A DNA stretch of 64,000 nucleotides from Callaeas wilsoni (lineage: Eukaryota; Chordata; Aves; Passeriformes; Callaeidae): positions 62,550 to 126,549 of the forward strand of contig VWPU01006181.1 of assembly GCA_013398955.1 (NCBI GenBank), read 5' to 3'. The position numbers and the translations under genes are program-made. Below, piece after piece: positions 50,007 to 62,520 of the stretch; positions within the stretch are counted from its first letter, which is position 1; each line of letters opens with the position of its first letter. The notes beneath the pieces were generated by a model. The model ran no database searches, was not told the origin of the DNA, and saw nothing but the letters and a program-made list of their open reading frames with translations.

Positions 50007-53000
50007 GGTTTTCCAGCTGTTGTCCCTCTTGGTGGCCACCTCGGTCCTCTCCAGCTGCTCTCTTTAGGCACAGCTGTGCTGGCTCCATCCCCACCTGCTG
50101 GCAGCAGCCTCCTGCCTTCCCTTCCTCTGCGTGCATGGACATGGCCTGCATCCTTCTGGAGCTGATGCTGTTAAAGCAGCATTGAGCTATGGGAGGGATA
50201 AGAACACAGCTCAGGGATGAATGAAGATTATTTTTGCTCAGGCACAGGAGAGAGAATCACAGGATTTAGCCTGTATTCTTTAATAAAAAGAGTATTTTGT
50301 GTGTCTCTATTTATTTTTTCCTTTTAAAAGTAAGATGTGGTTATTGTCTGGGTCTCAGTCTACATGAACTAACATCACCCAAGTTCCTGCAGACCAAAGA
50401 GAAGAGGAGCTATTAGAAGGCAAAGCATCCTGGCTGTTAGGCCTTTCCAGCTTCTCTTGCTTTCAGTGCCTTTCCTCTCACTTTGTGAAAGTCTGTGCAG
50501 GAGACCAGCAGGTGAGAGGGAGCAACTGCAGCATCTGAGGATATTTGCTAAAATGTAGTGGTAGAGCAGAGCACGATGGCTTAAAAAAAAAGAAAAAAAT
50601 CCAATGGCTTTTTTACCTTTCCTAGGGGACAATTCCCACACACGCCGTTCCTTTTTCAGCACTTGAAACAGTTTCTCTTCCTATTTACAGAGTAAGATAT
50701 ACAGTCTGTGCTTCAGTTCATATTTTCTGAACTTCAGATGCTCTTCTCCATATTAAAACATCTCGCAGGCAAATGCATATCCTTATTTATACTTCTTATA
50801 TTAACCCAGTTACATGGTGGCTATAAAATTCCGTAATAAGAAATAAGAGCTCTCATTGCGCATTCACAAAGCCCTCCAAAGAACAGAGGAAGAACAGTCC
50901 ATAAGTCTCATAAATCCAACTTAATTTATTCATAGTAAGAGTGTAAAAATTGGATATTTTTATATTCCAGGATATTTATGATAAGAAGGTAAATGTATAA
51001 ACCTCCCCCAACAACAATTCAATAATTGATGATAAAATAAAATAGATAACAGATTTCAAAATTCTTGCATCAGAAGAGTGAAATATTGTAAACAATAACA
51101 TGGCTTGTGTGCATTCAATCAAATCTGCACTGGGTGAGGGCAAGAATATAATTTCAAAACTTTCAGAGCTCTCTGATCCCCTGATCCAGAATCTTCCAGC
51201 TTCACTGTTCCAGTGTCTGCAGTAATATACAGACATTTTCCTTCCATCAAACATACCCAGATAACCTGAGGGGAGAGATTCTATGCATCATGCTCACTTT
51301 TGGTCTCCAGAAAAAAAGTTTTTCAGGCATTATATCCACAAGAGAAAAGGGGTGGTAGGAGAGACCTCTCTGTCCAGTCAGTGTGGCTGGGGAGGTCTCT
51401 GGTTTTTTGCCTGCCACACAGAGGAGCTGTTTTGGTCACACCCATGTTCTGAGAAGAGAGAGAGAAGAGAGGATTTGGCAAATGCCACCACACACAGCTC
51501 CCTCAGTGACGTGATAAAAACCCCTCCTGAACCAACCATGCCATGGCCCTTGCTCAGTTCAAGTCCCTTGCTATAGAGACAAGGGACAAACCCTTCTTGG
51601 AAAAAAAAAGATATTTTGCTCGAATCACCTAGATCTTTACTTTTCAAAAGGTAGAAATTCCCTATTTTCCACCTCAAATATGTTCACAGATGTCGCTCCT
51701 AAAGCAGGTGTTTCCACAACATTCTCCCTTAGCCCAGAGCTCCCCTCCCTGCTATGCACATATCAGCAACACAAAAGGCAACCTCGTTTTCCCTTTTGCT
51801 AGGCTAAGCAAATTAATTTCAACCTATACTTTAAAAGCAAGCTCTTCATTCTCCTGATTATCCTAATAGCCTTTCCCACTGCTTGTGCAAATCAGAACAA
51901 GCAGGCAGGGATCCAAATGAGCTCTGTACAGTGGCATTAATTTAACTGTTGCTCTACTGTATTTCCAGAACTGAAAGAAGCTTTTCACGTTGCAGTGGGA
52001 GCAGTCACCTTGTGATCAGATAGGATATCCATCTTTTATTGACCCAATTCTATTGTTCATTCTCAGGCTTGCTGATGTACTGCTCTGCCCTGGAAGTGTT
52101 CAAGGCTCATTTGTATGTGAACAGGACTTTTAAAAGGGTTTTTGGAGATGATTCTAGATAACAGCATATAAGACATGTGCCTGCTCAATTCAATGGTATT
52201 TGCTAGAGGAAGGAGGAAAATGAATGTGCAGCAACAAAGGAAATTCTGTGACTCAGCTAGAAAGGCAAAAAGCAGGAATCCAGTAAATATCAGTCTTTAA
52301 GGATAATAGCTTTCACTGTTCAGCTATTCTTCACAGGTTCCTTATCTAAAGCCTCTGTGCCACTCACTGAGGAGAGAGAATTCAACCCACAGAGCCTCAC
52401 AGGAGACAGGGATGTACACTCTGGGCCCACTTTTCGGCCACTTAACAATTATGAATGCTTTTTGCTGATCATTTAGATTAGAAATCAAGCAAACAGGACT
52501 TTCCTACCTGGAAGCAAGGTTCTGACTTACAGTATTTCTGCTTATAGAATCTATTTCTCCCATTTAAGGTTGTTCAAGTGTATGTCAAGGTCAATTTTCT
52601 GTCGGGGCCAACAATGCAAAATTTGTGCTTGCGTGATTTTGTGTGATTATGAGATCCTCTTGCTGCTCTGAGAAACTGCAGCACAAGCAATCATTCCTGC
52701 TTTGTTCTTTCCCATTTAAGTTGCTGTGAAAGACTCCACGAAATGCAAATGCAGCTCCTCCTGCTTCCCACCTGACAGCAGCTTACAAAACTGATGGGGA
52801 ATCTCTTCACAGCTCTGCTTTATTTTATTTTTTCCCCCTCTAGGCATCCTGGTGAGTCTATCTTTCTCTAGGAAAGATGAGAAATCCTGCTTGCCTTTTT
52901 AAAAGTCAGCTTAGGGACGAACACAGAGCACCACCAAAGCCCGTGTAGTTTGCAGCCTCCACCTTCCAGAAGAACATGCCATCCACATATCTAGGAGAGA

Positions 53001-53836
53001 TCAATCCTACCCTTTTCTTCATAGTCAAAGAAGGGTTTTATGACAGCAGGAGGTGCTACCTGTGGCTGGAAGTGGCAGAACAATCTCATAACTCAGATGG
53101 CCTTGGAGGCCACCACAGCCTCTTGTCCCTTGCTGTGTATAAGAGGAAAGTCAGACAAAATATAGACATGTTGAAATAAAATACCTTTTTCTAGAGTGAA
53201 TTAGATAATAATTTTATCCAAGACCTGAAGGTGAAGATTATTTACAGCTGTCTGGTGTCTGCAGGGAGCTACAGTTTCATCTTAATGATGCTATGGCATT
53301 CACACTTCTGTCCTCAGCAAGCACTCGCAATTAACATAAAAAGGCTGCTACTTATGCATGAGTTTCTGTATTTGACTTGAAGAGGCAGATGAATAAAACT
53401 AAATAAATGTGAACTGTTAGACCATGGGACTTAATATGGTTTTGGAAACAAGTGATGGAAGTTTTAATTGCAGACCAAAAGATTTTGACATCATTGAGAT
53501 CACTTCCATCTGACCCTAATGACTGTGGTTTCCCAAATCAAACCCCAGAATTTACAGCCAGGCTCAGCACCCACTTTGCTCTTAGATCCTTTTCTACAAG
53601 CAGTAATGACCACTAATGAAACAGCCAAAAGCCCAGGTGGCTCTCCTGCAAATGTACATTTCAGAGCCTCGAGACCTGATCCTGCAGCTGCCAGCTTCAC
53701 CCTGGGAAAACCATTAGCAGCTGGCTTCACGTCTAGGAAAAGAAAATGAAATATGTTGCATTTTCACAGCCATCAATCAGCAGATGCAGTGCCAGGAAAG
53801 CTTCATAATGATGTAGATATCACCAACTGACTTTGC

Positions 53837-53853
53837 AAAAAAAAAAAAAAAAA
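53837..53853. repeat. A17 homopolymer
   Basis: Seventeen A followed by TAAAAGG. No retroposed gene body can be recognised to its left. Confidence 0.9.
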
Positions 53854-56804
53854 TAAAAGGGTACTTTTCAGGGGGGAAAACATATGCAAAAAACCCCAAA
53901 AAACCATACAACAGATGATCTGAGTGCACACTTGTGTGTGTGGTGTGATCTTGTTTAGACGGGAGAGGTTGAGATCTGAAAGCAGCTCCCCTGCCAGGGG
54001 GACAGTGTTCGCCCTGCTCCCCAAGGACGGCAGCAGGAGGGCACGTTTCTCCTCAGCCCTCAGCACCACCTCACTGCAGCCATGGCAGGGGGCTCGGCCC
54101 CAAGCCCCCATGATTAAATGAGTGTCTTTGCCTGCCCTGCTGAGCTTTCTATTGTTCTCTGGAAGAGAATGTTCTGAGAGACGAAGACTTTAAAATGAAA
54201 AAGAGCTGGAACTTCAGAGTTGCACAATGATGCAAGAAAGCCCAGAAATAAATAAAAAATACATTAATGAATAAAATGTCACTTACGGCAACGGCATTTG
54301 ATTGAGTTTTTTCCTTAGTGTTCTGAAAAATGGCTGAAAATTATCAGCAGCATCACTGCTCCTAAGTGTTGTATTTCCAAATGGGTTTTTTTTGCTTTTA
54401 CCCCTTGATATTATCTTTACTGTTTTCTTGAGAGAGACACCGAAATGCCTGGCATGACTCACGCTGTGAGCAATCCTTCTGTGAGAACTGAATGAAAACA
54501 GGCTGATAACAAGGGTGATTTCATTAAAAAGAGCTCAGCCTGGTGACTGGTTACATGGACGTTATTGAAATTATGCATGCAGAACTCCAGCACTGTCATA
54601 TTGTTTTAGCTCATGTTTTCCATGGCACAGGAGAAAGTACCTTTGTCAGTTCAGTGGAGAAAGGTTGGAGATGATTGAGATAAAACAGCAGGAGGAGACC
54701 AATATGATTAAGTCACACAGCCAACTGCCCATGTATAACATGGTAATGGAGGGGAAAGAAGAGGGCAAACTAAAATTAAGTCAAAAGGACACAGGAGACA
54801 AAAGGCTACACATATAGGACATGGAGAGGATGTACAGTGAGCTGATTTGTACAGCAGGCAGAGTGCAAAATTTTCATGCCTTGTATTCAGATATTTCCTG
54901 TTAATATTGATGGGAACTCTGCACTAACTAGTGCTGGAATGGACAGTCTGTTTAGTGAACATGCATGGAGAGAGGCATGTTTAATTAATTTTACAGTCAT
55001 GGGCAGAAAGGTCAGATGACAGCCGGTGAGTAAAATCCCCAGCAGCCAGATTGGACAAGAGAAGAAAAAAAAAAGTACAAGGGAAAAAAAGAGTATTTGA
55101 AGGAAAAGCAAGGTCAGGTCTGGACTCACTCTGGTGATTGTTCACACCTCTTCAGCACAAAATAAGGTCTTCATTTTGCTGCAGGTCACCAGGTAAGAAC
55201 AGCCCTCTTGCAGGAAATCTTGGTCACTTCAGAGACAGCGCAGCCTACTTTAATTTGTTCCCTCTGGGTAGAACAGTGTAGATACAAGTCACAGAACAGA
55301 TGCTCATGTGAGACATGAGCAAGCAGGGTACCAGCACTGCCTGGTACAATCAGCCACTCATCACACACGACAGCAGTGGAAAAGTCCACAAATGTGTGTT
55401 CTCTATGAGTATATTTATTATTCTGTCCTTTTCCAGTGGATAAGGAACTGTGAAAGCGTGGAACGGTAACAGACGCAAGTTACAATCCCAGTCAGGAGGC
55501 AAAGACCCAACTCCTTCCAAGGCAAGGGAGCACTCAGTGCCCTGAAGAAGCTGGCAGGACAGCACCCACCACCAGGGCAGAGCAAATATTTCCCCTTCCA
55601 TCTATGGACACACGAAGTCACGGTGGGAAGCGCTCACCAACCAGCAAACCCTAAAGCTGCAGCTGTTTGCACGGCTGCAGTTTGCTCCTGGTGCCTGGAA
55701 GTTGTGATCCAGCCCTGTGACACTGCCATGCCCTGATTTCCTCGAGGACCAGCGTGCCTGCGGTTCCCAGGATAGATGACACTCCACGGCAGAGCAGTGA
55801 GCCAGTATTTCATGTCACCCTTATTGTGAGCACATGGCTTTAATGCACGCATTGCGCGAAGTAACAAAACCCATCTAGGAAATGCCATTCATTTCCAGAC
55901 AGGATTTTTCCTTCTTTATTATACTAAATGGGTGCTTAATCTGCAGTCATTAATTTCCTTTCATAGCGTTTGTGGGGTGAAGGCCAAATAATATCAGTGT
56001 TAAAGGCAAAGGAAAATAGTGCAGATCCATTAACAAGGAAGAACAGCAGTAATATAAAGGGAATGTAAATGCATTCAAAATCTTTTTTGCTTCGTTTTTC
56101 TCAGAGACATTTCATGACCATCAGATATTTAGCAGTTTATTTCAAGATGTTAATAAGAACACAAGGCACAAAAAAGAGAGAAAGAGCTCAAAATGGGTAT
56201 ACCACCTTGAGTAAAAACCAAATCATTACTTGAAACTAAAGTTGCCTTCAAAAAGGAACGCAGAATTTCTGACATCCAAAGGGCAAAAACAGAGACAAAA
56301 ATTCAGTGCTTAACAAGAAAAAGTGAAAAAAAGGATGGTTTGAGATGCTACAAACCAGCCGGACTGCCTTCCATGCAGGTTCCTAATGATTTGCAACTTG
56401 CAGAGTTATTAGGAAAAATTAAGAATGGAATTTGTTATTGAGAGTAGTGCACATAAAACACAGCAACTCATTACACCTGTGCACATGGATTTGAGGGGCC
56501 ACAGCTGGACTACTGTGACTGATTTTGATCATCCTACTGAAATAAAGCTGGGCAAATTAGAGGCAGTTCAGAAAGGGAGCTGCAATGCTAACGAGGGACC
56601 TAGAAATGTGAGCTGAAGGGAAAGTGAGAAGGAAATAGGCTTACCTTAGAGAAGGGAGCACTGAAAGGGGCTGAGTTTATTCTTCTTACATGGGAAGCGG
56701 AGAGGCAACAGTTGGTTATTCCTCACAGGCACAGATGGTGGAGAAAGAGGGAGACCAGCCTGACCAGGGCTGGAACAACCTCAGCCATGATTTAAGTGGT
56801 GAGA

Positions 56805-56872
56805 CACCTTGTCTGGGAATCAATGTTCACAAAACTCCCACCTTGTCTGGGAATCAATGTTCACAAAACTCC
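56805..56872. repeat. 34-bp perfect tandem duplication
   Basis: The unit starts CACCTTGTCTGGGAATCAAT and ends AAAACTCC. Copies at 56805-56838 and 56839-56872 appear identical base for base. Perfect identity suggests a young duplication or a polymorphic minisatellite. Confidence 0.95.
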
Positions 56873-57119
56873 CTTCACCTGCAACTAGAAGGGGGACAGG
56901 CAAACCCCACAGGTACATGGCTTAGCAACCTTAAATCCTCCCGCAGAAAACAGGGAAAGAAGGTGGTTGGGAAAAGCTGGTGTGGATTATTAAGACCCAA
57001 TTGCAACACGTGAGCCAATTCTCTTTTTTTACAGCATTGCTGGTCTAGTAAGAGGCAAGTGTGAGGTGTGAGCTATCCTGGCTTCACCAGCATCTCCAGG
57101 ACAACAAGTTAATGGTTAG

Positions 57120-57782
57120 AGAGACAGGGAAATGAGGCCGAGTGTGCCCCATCTGCTGAGGTGTCTGATCTCTGAACCCAGAGCTGCCCGAAATAGAGCC
57201 AGGCACAGAGCTTCTCTTCCCTTTCATGAAAAACACAGAGATATTTTTACTTTACTCTTCCACACTGAAATGAAACAAAATTCTCTTGAAATGTTTGGTA
57301 AAGAAAAAGAAGAGAAAGGGAGGGAAAGGGAGATAGATCCTCTTCTCCCCTTTCCCCATACCCACAACCCCCTGGTAGCTATCGGCCCGGGAGATAGTGA
57401 CATTAATTTAGGAAGTTTTGCTCAGGCAGATCCAGAGCAGAGCCCGAGCTCCTCATTTTGTGGCTTCTCATGCACTTTGATTATGCCAAAGTGCAGAGCT
57501 TTCGCCCTTTTCTTTTCTCCCTTTTTCCCCTCCAGCAATGCTGTACTAAAAATCACACGACAAGAACTTCAATGGAGAAACACACACTGTGAAAACCTCA
57601 GCTGTGGCGAGTCAACATTTTCCAACAAGAAAAAAAAGGAAATTCATCAGAAAGCTCACAGCCAGCTCCAACATCAAGATTTCAGAGGCAGCTTAGCTTT
57701 AAGTGCCTCATATTTCTGCATACCAGGGTCGTCAGTCAGGCACCCAGAAAACAAGGAGCACAGGAGTAATGATCACCTCTGA
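57120..57782 (+). other. Longest open frame in the window (216 codons from ATG), no known family
   Basis: The frame is open from a TAG at 57117 to the stop near 57780, with the first ATG at 57132 (G at -3). The translation is hydrophilic and has a charged Lys/Glu/Arg-rich low-complexity segment at about residues 54-68, encoded by a purine-rich tract near 57299-57340. A Phe/Pro-rich patch lies near residues 125-133. There is no signal peptide, zinc finger, membrane helix or other domain I can name. At this base composition an open run of 221 codons is uncommon by chance in 64 kb but not impossible. Purine-rich repeats lower stop density in one strand. I treat it as probably non-coding. Confidence 0.2.
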
Positions 57783-60700
57783 CATGGCTGGAGTGACTTA
57801 TCCAGCATGACACGGGCCCCTGTGGCAGCCCCATCCATCACCTCCTCGGGGCAGCATTCCTGGAGTAATTTTTTTTCCTCCAAAACATCAATACTAGCTA
57901 ACATTTTTTAAACACCGTCATCCATTTCAGTCAATCTTATTCTTCATAATTTCGGTTTCTTTCTGTTGGGAAATTGGAGTGTATTTCACAGTGTGAAGTG
58001 TCAGGAGAACAACTGCGTCAAGGAACAACATCCTTTCCCTTGCCACTTATATTTGTTTGCTTGAGCAAAATGTACACATTCACCCCAGCAAGAGATTAAC
58101 TGTTCTGATGCACCGCCACAGCCTGAGCATCTCTTAGACATACTAAAAAGCTCAACCTTCAAAACCTCTGCATGACCGGAAATCAGATTTTTAGGTAGCT
58201 TTATCCTGCTATCCAGCCTTCTAATGCTTTTTTCTTCCTTCATAACATTGGATCACTTAGATAAAATCTTAATGGTGAGGGTACTGCTTGGCTAGGTTCT
58301 CCGTGCCATTGCCTTAGCCTATTTATATGCAATAATCTCCCAAAGAGCTTATACTTTTCACTTTTATCAGCCAAAAAGCATACTGGAATTAACATATGGT
58401 ATCTCACTCTATTTACTTGCTACTGAATCCAAATACTCAGGGGCAAGTTGTTAGCAGGGAGAGAGTAAAACAAGCACGGAAAATCCATGCCAAGCCCTAA
58501 ACAGACAAGGGTGTGAACAAACCCCACTTGTTGTTGAGCAAGAGGGGACTGCTTGGACTCCTCTCCTCAGAGGTACCTGCAGATATCCCCCAGGGCAGCA
58601 CTGGAGGTGCTGAGCAAATGAATTTGCAGAGTGTTTTAGGGAATTTCTGGGAGCTGCTCAGAGAAAGAATTCCTGCGTCAAAACAACGCTCTCTGCGAAG
58701 AGCGCCCACCAGGCACTCCAGCACCCCTAAAGGTCACAAATGTTATCCCATGTGTGACAAATGAGACTGTGCAGTCCCAGGGCGTGTTGGTGGATGCAGG
58801 GGCATTAAATGACCTTCCCCAGTCCTTTCCTGCCCTGCTTGCTTTGACCTTCCCCTGCAGTGCCCAAGTGTCCTGTGGTTCCTTGCTCCTGGCTCGGCTC
58901 AGAGCTCAGGACAGCAGGGACAGGCAGTCTGTTTTCCCCAGGGCATACCTCTCCTCCTCCTCCTGGCAAGGTTTTGCCTTGTAGACAGGGATTTTTCCCC
59001 CACCAGTGTAAGAGGTGCTAACTCAGCGGTAGTGTTAATTTTACATGGGCCAGAAGAAGTGGTTAATCTGTTTGTTTATTCTCTTTAATCCTGACATTGT
59101 TTGTTAATAGGACCGACCTCTGCTTGATCTGTCAGAAAAACAGTGACTCTTATTTTAGTTATTATACACATATAATAACTATATAATATAGTTATTATTT
59201 CCACTTCTTTTAAAAAGGGTGAAAACCAGTCTCTTCCGCATATTTCATGTGCACACTCATATGATCACATGTCAGTTCTTTGCATCCCACCCTCAGGGGA
59301 AAGGAGATTTAGCTTAATGACTATTCGCAGAGGTTTTGCAAAGAGCTGGGCTGTCATTTCTCAAGGAATCACAGCCAAAATAACCTGCTGTTGTAAGAAA
59401 TCTTGGAAAGGACTTCGGTGATGTGAAAATACTGCAAATTATTATTGCAAATAAGATTCAATCTGTATAAAAATCTATGTCATTCTTGGCATATATCCAC
59501 AAAGTCTACATCCTAAGATAAGGTTTGCCTTGAAAGAGAAGAGGTTATTTTTCCTACCTTAAAAGAGGATTTTAAATGATGGGACACATTCCAAGAATAG
59601 GTCTGAGAAGAAAATAAGAAGACTGCAATCCTATGATCAGAGTGATAATGTTTTTGGTCCCTGATTAAAGAGAAAATTCCACTTTGATGTGCTCTCTGCA
59701 GTCAGGAGTAATAATGAACAAGCAACAAATACCAAGAAATGAGCTTGAGAGAAATACAGAAATTGACTGGTTCACAGGGCCACCTGGAGTCACATCTGCC
59801 CTGCATTATCCATCTCAGTGACCGCGATGGCAGGTCACACTGGCTGGCAACATGGACAAATTTTCATTGTGACCATGAAGAATTGCAGTTCAAAGGTGCA
59901 AAACTGTAGTAAGGGCAGCTGTCTCTCAGGATGGATGAGGACTCTGTCTTGCTGTTGAAGAAATATGTAAAAGTCTTTCAGGAGTATCTAGGGGAGGTAT
60001 TCATTTAGGTGGTTGATCACTACTGTATGGGAGATAAATTAGAATTAGACATCCTTGCTTGATTTGCATTGTGGACCTGGCGGTCCCACAGCCAGAATTT
60101 TAAAAAAAATAATAAAAATAATTTACAAAAAGAGATCATCCTGCAAAGCAGTTCATGTGAATGATGGAAGTGGAGACAAGGAAAACAAAAACACAGGGAT
60201 AATCCTCCTTGGAGCAAACCCAACGGGGTGAGCACCCTTGGGAGTGTGTTTTGGGTTAACAATGGGTTAAAATGGCATTGGCGACACTTTTCCCCACATC
60301 AACGAGATCTACCATAATTTCATTTTGAATCTGACAAGCTATTTAGCCTAGAGAAAAAGAGCTATATTTTTATGAAAGTTTATTTTTTTCCCCTTCTTTG
60401 CAAACGAAATGCCTCAATGGCCTCTGCTTCCAAGATCTTTAATTTTAGATTGAAGAGGAGTTTAGCTTGAATTTCAATATTATCAATCACTCTTTGTGAT
60501 TTTAAAGTTTTTATTTCTCTGGGATAATGGAAAGATTTTAGTTTAGATTGAAATAAATAACTTTTCCTCAGCGGACCAGTGAATTACAAACCATGTGCAC
60601 ACTAAATCTTCTGTGTGCTGGTAACATCTGCTCAACAGTTGCCTTTTTTCAGAATTTACAGCAGCACACCACGACAGCCATGTCTTTCTGTCCCTCCTAC

Positions 60701-61167
60701 ATGCAACCTTTCCCTTCCTGCTTCGCTCCGGGTGCTGTCTGTACTCAAGTTATTGCAGCAGAAAAATGTAGAACGTTAGCATCTGTTAATCCTTTTATAC
60801 CTCAAGCCTTCACATGTTTGTCCAACTCTGCTTTTCATTGTGCCTTCATGTCTCTGGAATAGCATCAAAATTCCAGATACAGCAAAATAACCCATGAGTG
60901 TATCCTGGCCCTGTGGGGCTGCTGGAAGGCTACTTTAGAATTAAGATAATTCAGTGGTTTAAGTGTGTTTGCTGGATCCCTAGGAGCAAACTTTTACCCC
61001 ACTTTGCAGGGATTTAGCCATTCAGATGTTATTAATATCAAGCCACGCTGCTGAATCTACATGTTCTGTAAGGGAATAACCTAGATTTGAGTGCCTTGCT
61101 TTGCACTAGACACTTATTTCAGCAAATAATAGAAAGGATGAAAAGGAACTTTAGCCTCCAGTGTTAC
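57783..61167. other. Non-coding stretch with AT-rich CNE-like sequence
   Basis: Contains an AT-rich inverted repeat at 59172-59198 and, at 60300-60560, sequence with many TAAT, TTTAAT and ATCAATC words that resembles vertebrate conserved non-coding elements. Open frames are at most about 89 codons. No gene is supported. Confidence 0.55.
59172..59198. repeat. AT-rich inverted repeat, 12-bp perfect arms
   Basis: ATAATAACTATA (59172-59183) and TATAGTTATTAT (59187-59198) are exact reverse complements with a 3-base TAA spacer. In AT-rich DNA such cruciform-prone sites arise by chance more readily, but 12 perfect pairs is notable. Confidence 0.85.
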
Positions 61168-61255
61168 TGTGGCATGACAGAGGAGGAATGAGAGGCTAAG
61201 GAACATCTAGCAAAGATCTTCACAGTAAATTTGGACCCCGAATTTTCTTCCACGC
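61168..61255 (-). mobile_element. Possible MIR/L2-like remnant
   Basis: GACAGAGGAGGAATGAGAGG and CTAAGGAACATC, then AAAGATCTTCACAGTAAAT follow the MIR-complement order 'cagatgaggaactgagg', 'ttaagtaacttgcc', 'aaggtcacacagtaagt' loosely. It ends shortly before a CR1 fragment. Low information; offered as a candidate. Confidence 0.28.
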
Positions 61256-61282
61256 GACATTTTAAAGTCTTTGTGGGTTAAA

Positions 61283-61345
61283 AATAGAATCCTAGAGCAT
61301 CCTGAATTGGAAGGGACCCACAAGGATCACTGAGGGAGAGTTGAG
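61283..61345 (-). mobile_element. CR1 LINE, very short 3' fragment
   Basis: AATAGAATCCTAGAGCATCC, then TGAATTGGAAGGGACCCACA and AGGATCACTGAG match the 3' end of the CR1 subfamily whose complement reads 'atcctgagttggaagggacccacaaggatcatcgag'. It is in minus orientation, and only about 60 bp remain. Confidence 0.85.
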
Positions 61346-61980
61346 AGATCATCACAGACTTGCAGTTCATGGCAAAAGGGTAAGTTTGCTTAAATAATAT
61401 GGGGTGAGAATGAGAGTCCAGCAAGGAGGCAGCAGAACACTTTGTTATTAGACCTGTAGGTTTTCTCCAAGAAATTATGCATTTTATAAAGAGAATTGAA
61501 TATGCATCAGTGCAAAGAAAAATTGAAAGAATGGAAACAGCACTGGAGGCTAACAAATTAGAATGTTCTTATTTGTATTGAACAGTTAACAAAACTATAG
61601 AAAAGAGAGTGGTTTCAGAGGGAGGAGACCTGCCATGAAACAGCCAAGTGCTCAGGCCTTTGCCCCAGCACATGGCAGTCATGGTTTGAAGTCGGGGAAA
61701 ATCAGGCAGCTCCAAATCTGCCCATGAAGCTCAAACCCAGAAGAAAATGTCCCCACATCATCTTGCTCCTCTCACCTGTTTGTTGCCTTCTGCTGGGCCT
61801 GTTCTGCAGCCTGTGCTCCAAACACACCCAGTGCCTCTCTGAGCATTTCTGCTGCTTGTAAACAGCATTTATGCAACTCAACTCATCACCAGGGCTAAAA
61901 AGAGCTAATGGGATCCTCATTTCTGAATGCAGAAAGACGAGCATTGTGAGGGATAGAAGAAGAGAAAGTGTTCCTGAGCA

Positions 61981-62178
61981 GATAAGTGTGAAAGGTGTAA
62001 GGGCTGCACAGCAGCACGGACACCAGCACTCCTCAGTCTGTCACAGGCACACCCCTGTGTGCTCATGGGCTGGCAGGTGGATAAATGTGAAAGGTGTAAG
62101 GGCTGCACAGCAGCACGGACACCAGCACTCCTCAGTCTGTCACAGGCACACCCCTGTGTGCTCATGGGCTGGAGGTGG
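61981..62178. repeat. 99-bp tandem duplication (two copies)
   Basis: Copy 1 (61981-62079) starts GATAAGTGTGAAAGGTG and copy 2 (62080-62178) starts GATAAATGTGAAAGGTG. Apart from that G/A change and one lost C near the end (GGCAGGTG versus GGAGGTG) they look identical. The open frames across it on both strands repeat the same peptide block because 99 is a multiple of three; nothing suggests that either is expressed. Confidence 0.95.
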
Positions 62179-62520
62179 GTTATCCAAACCACGGGGTTAA
62201 AGCCATCAGCACATTTCTGTACCACCCCACCCACACCGAGGGTACGGTGGGAGAGGCAGCAGCTGCTCTTGCACATGGAGCTGCAGCTGGCCCCTGCACT
62301 ATTGCAGTTGTAGGTCCACCTGTGGCTTTTAAAGTGGCATTTGAAGCTTTAGGGGTAATTAAACCTTCTCTGAACCAAGTTAACCGTAGAAAACTACAGA
62401 AATATCGCTGCCAGGACTTCCACGCTAAGTTTTAGCTGTGTGTGCTTGTGCAGGATATCAGCAGATGCCAGACACGCTCACCTATACAAACCCTCTGTTC
62501 TCCAAGCAGCTCCAACCACA

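Larger units (their letters stand above)
48512..57116. other. Non-coding stretch, about 8.6 kb
   Basis: AT-rich with a GC-richer patch at 49.6-50.2 kb, where CCTGCTGGCAGCAG-type words recur (near 49631 and again at 50095). T18 at 49989-50006 is followed by a TTTCCAG that resembles a splice acceptor, but the frame behind it has no domain. An A17 run lies at 53837-53853 and the 34-bp tandem repeat at 56805-56872. No supported gene. Confidence 0.6.

Noticed and set aside
49989..50170. T18 followed by TTTCCAG, resembling a splice acceptor with an exon behind it
   Set aside because: Joined in phase with the candidate 36554-36650 exon it gives a short Leu/Pro-rich peptide that stops near 50163 without any domain. 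Long T runs before AG are common in this window.
52085..52140. Plus-strand CR1 fragment suggested by CCCTGGAAGTGTTCAAGG
   Set aside because: Only about 18 bp match the CR1 tail and the flanking sequence departs at once, so I did not count it as an insertion. If real, it would break the one-orientation pattern.
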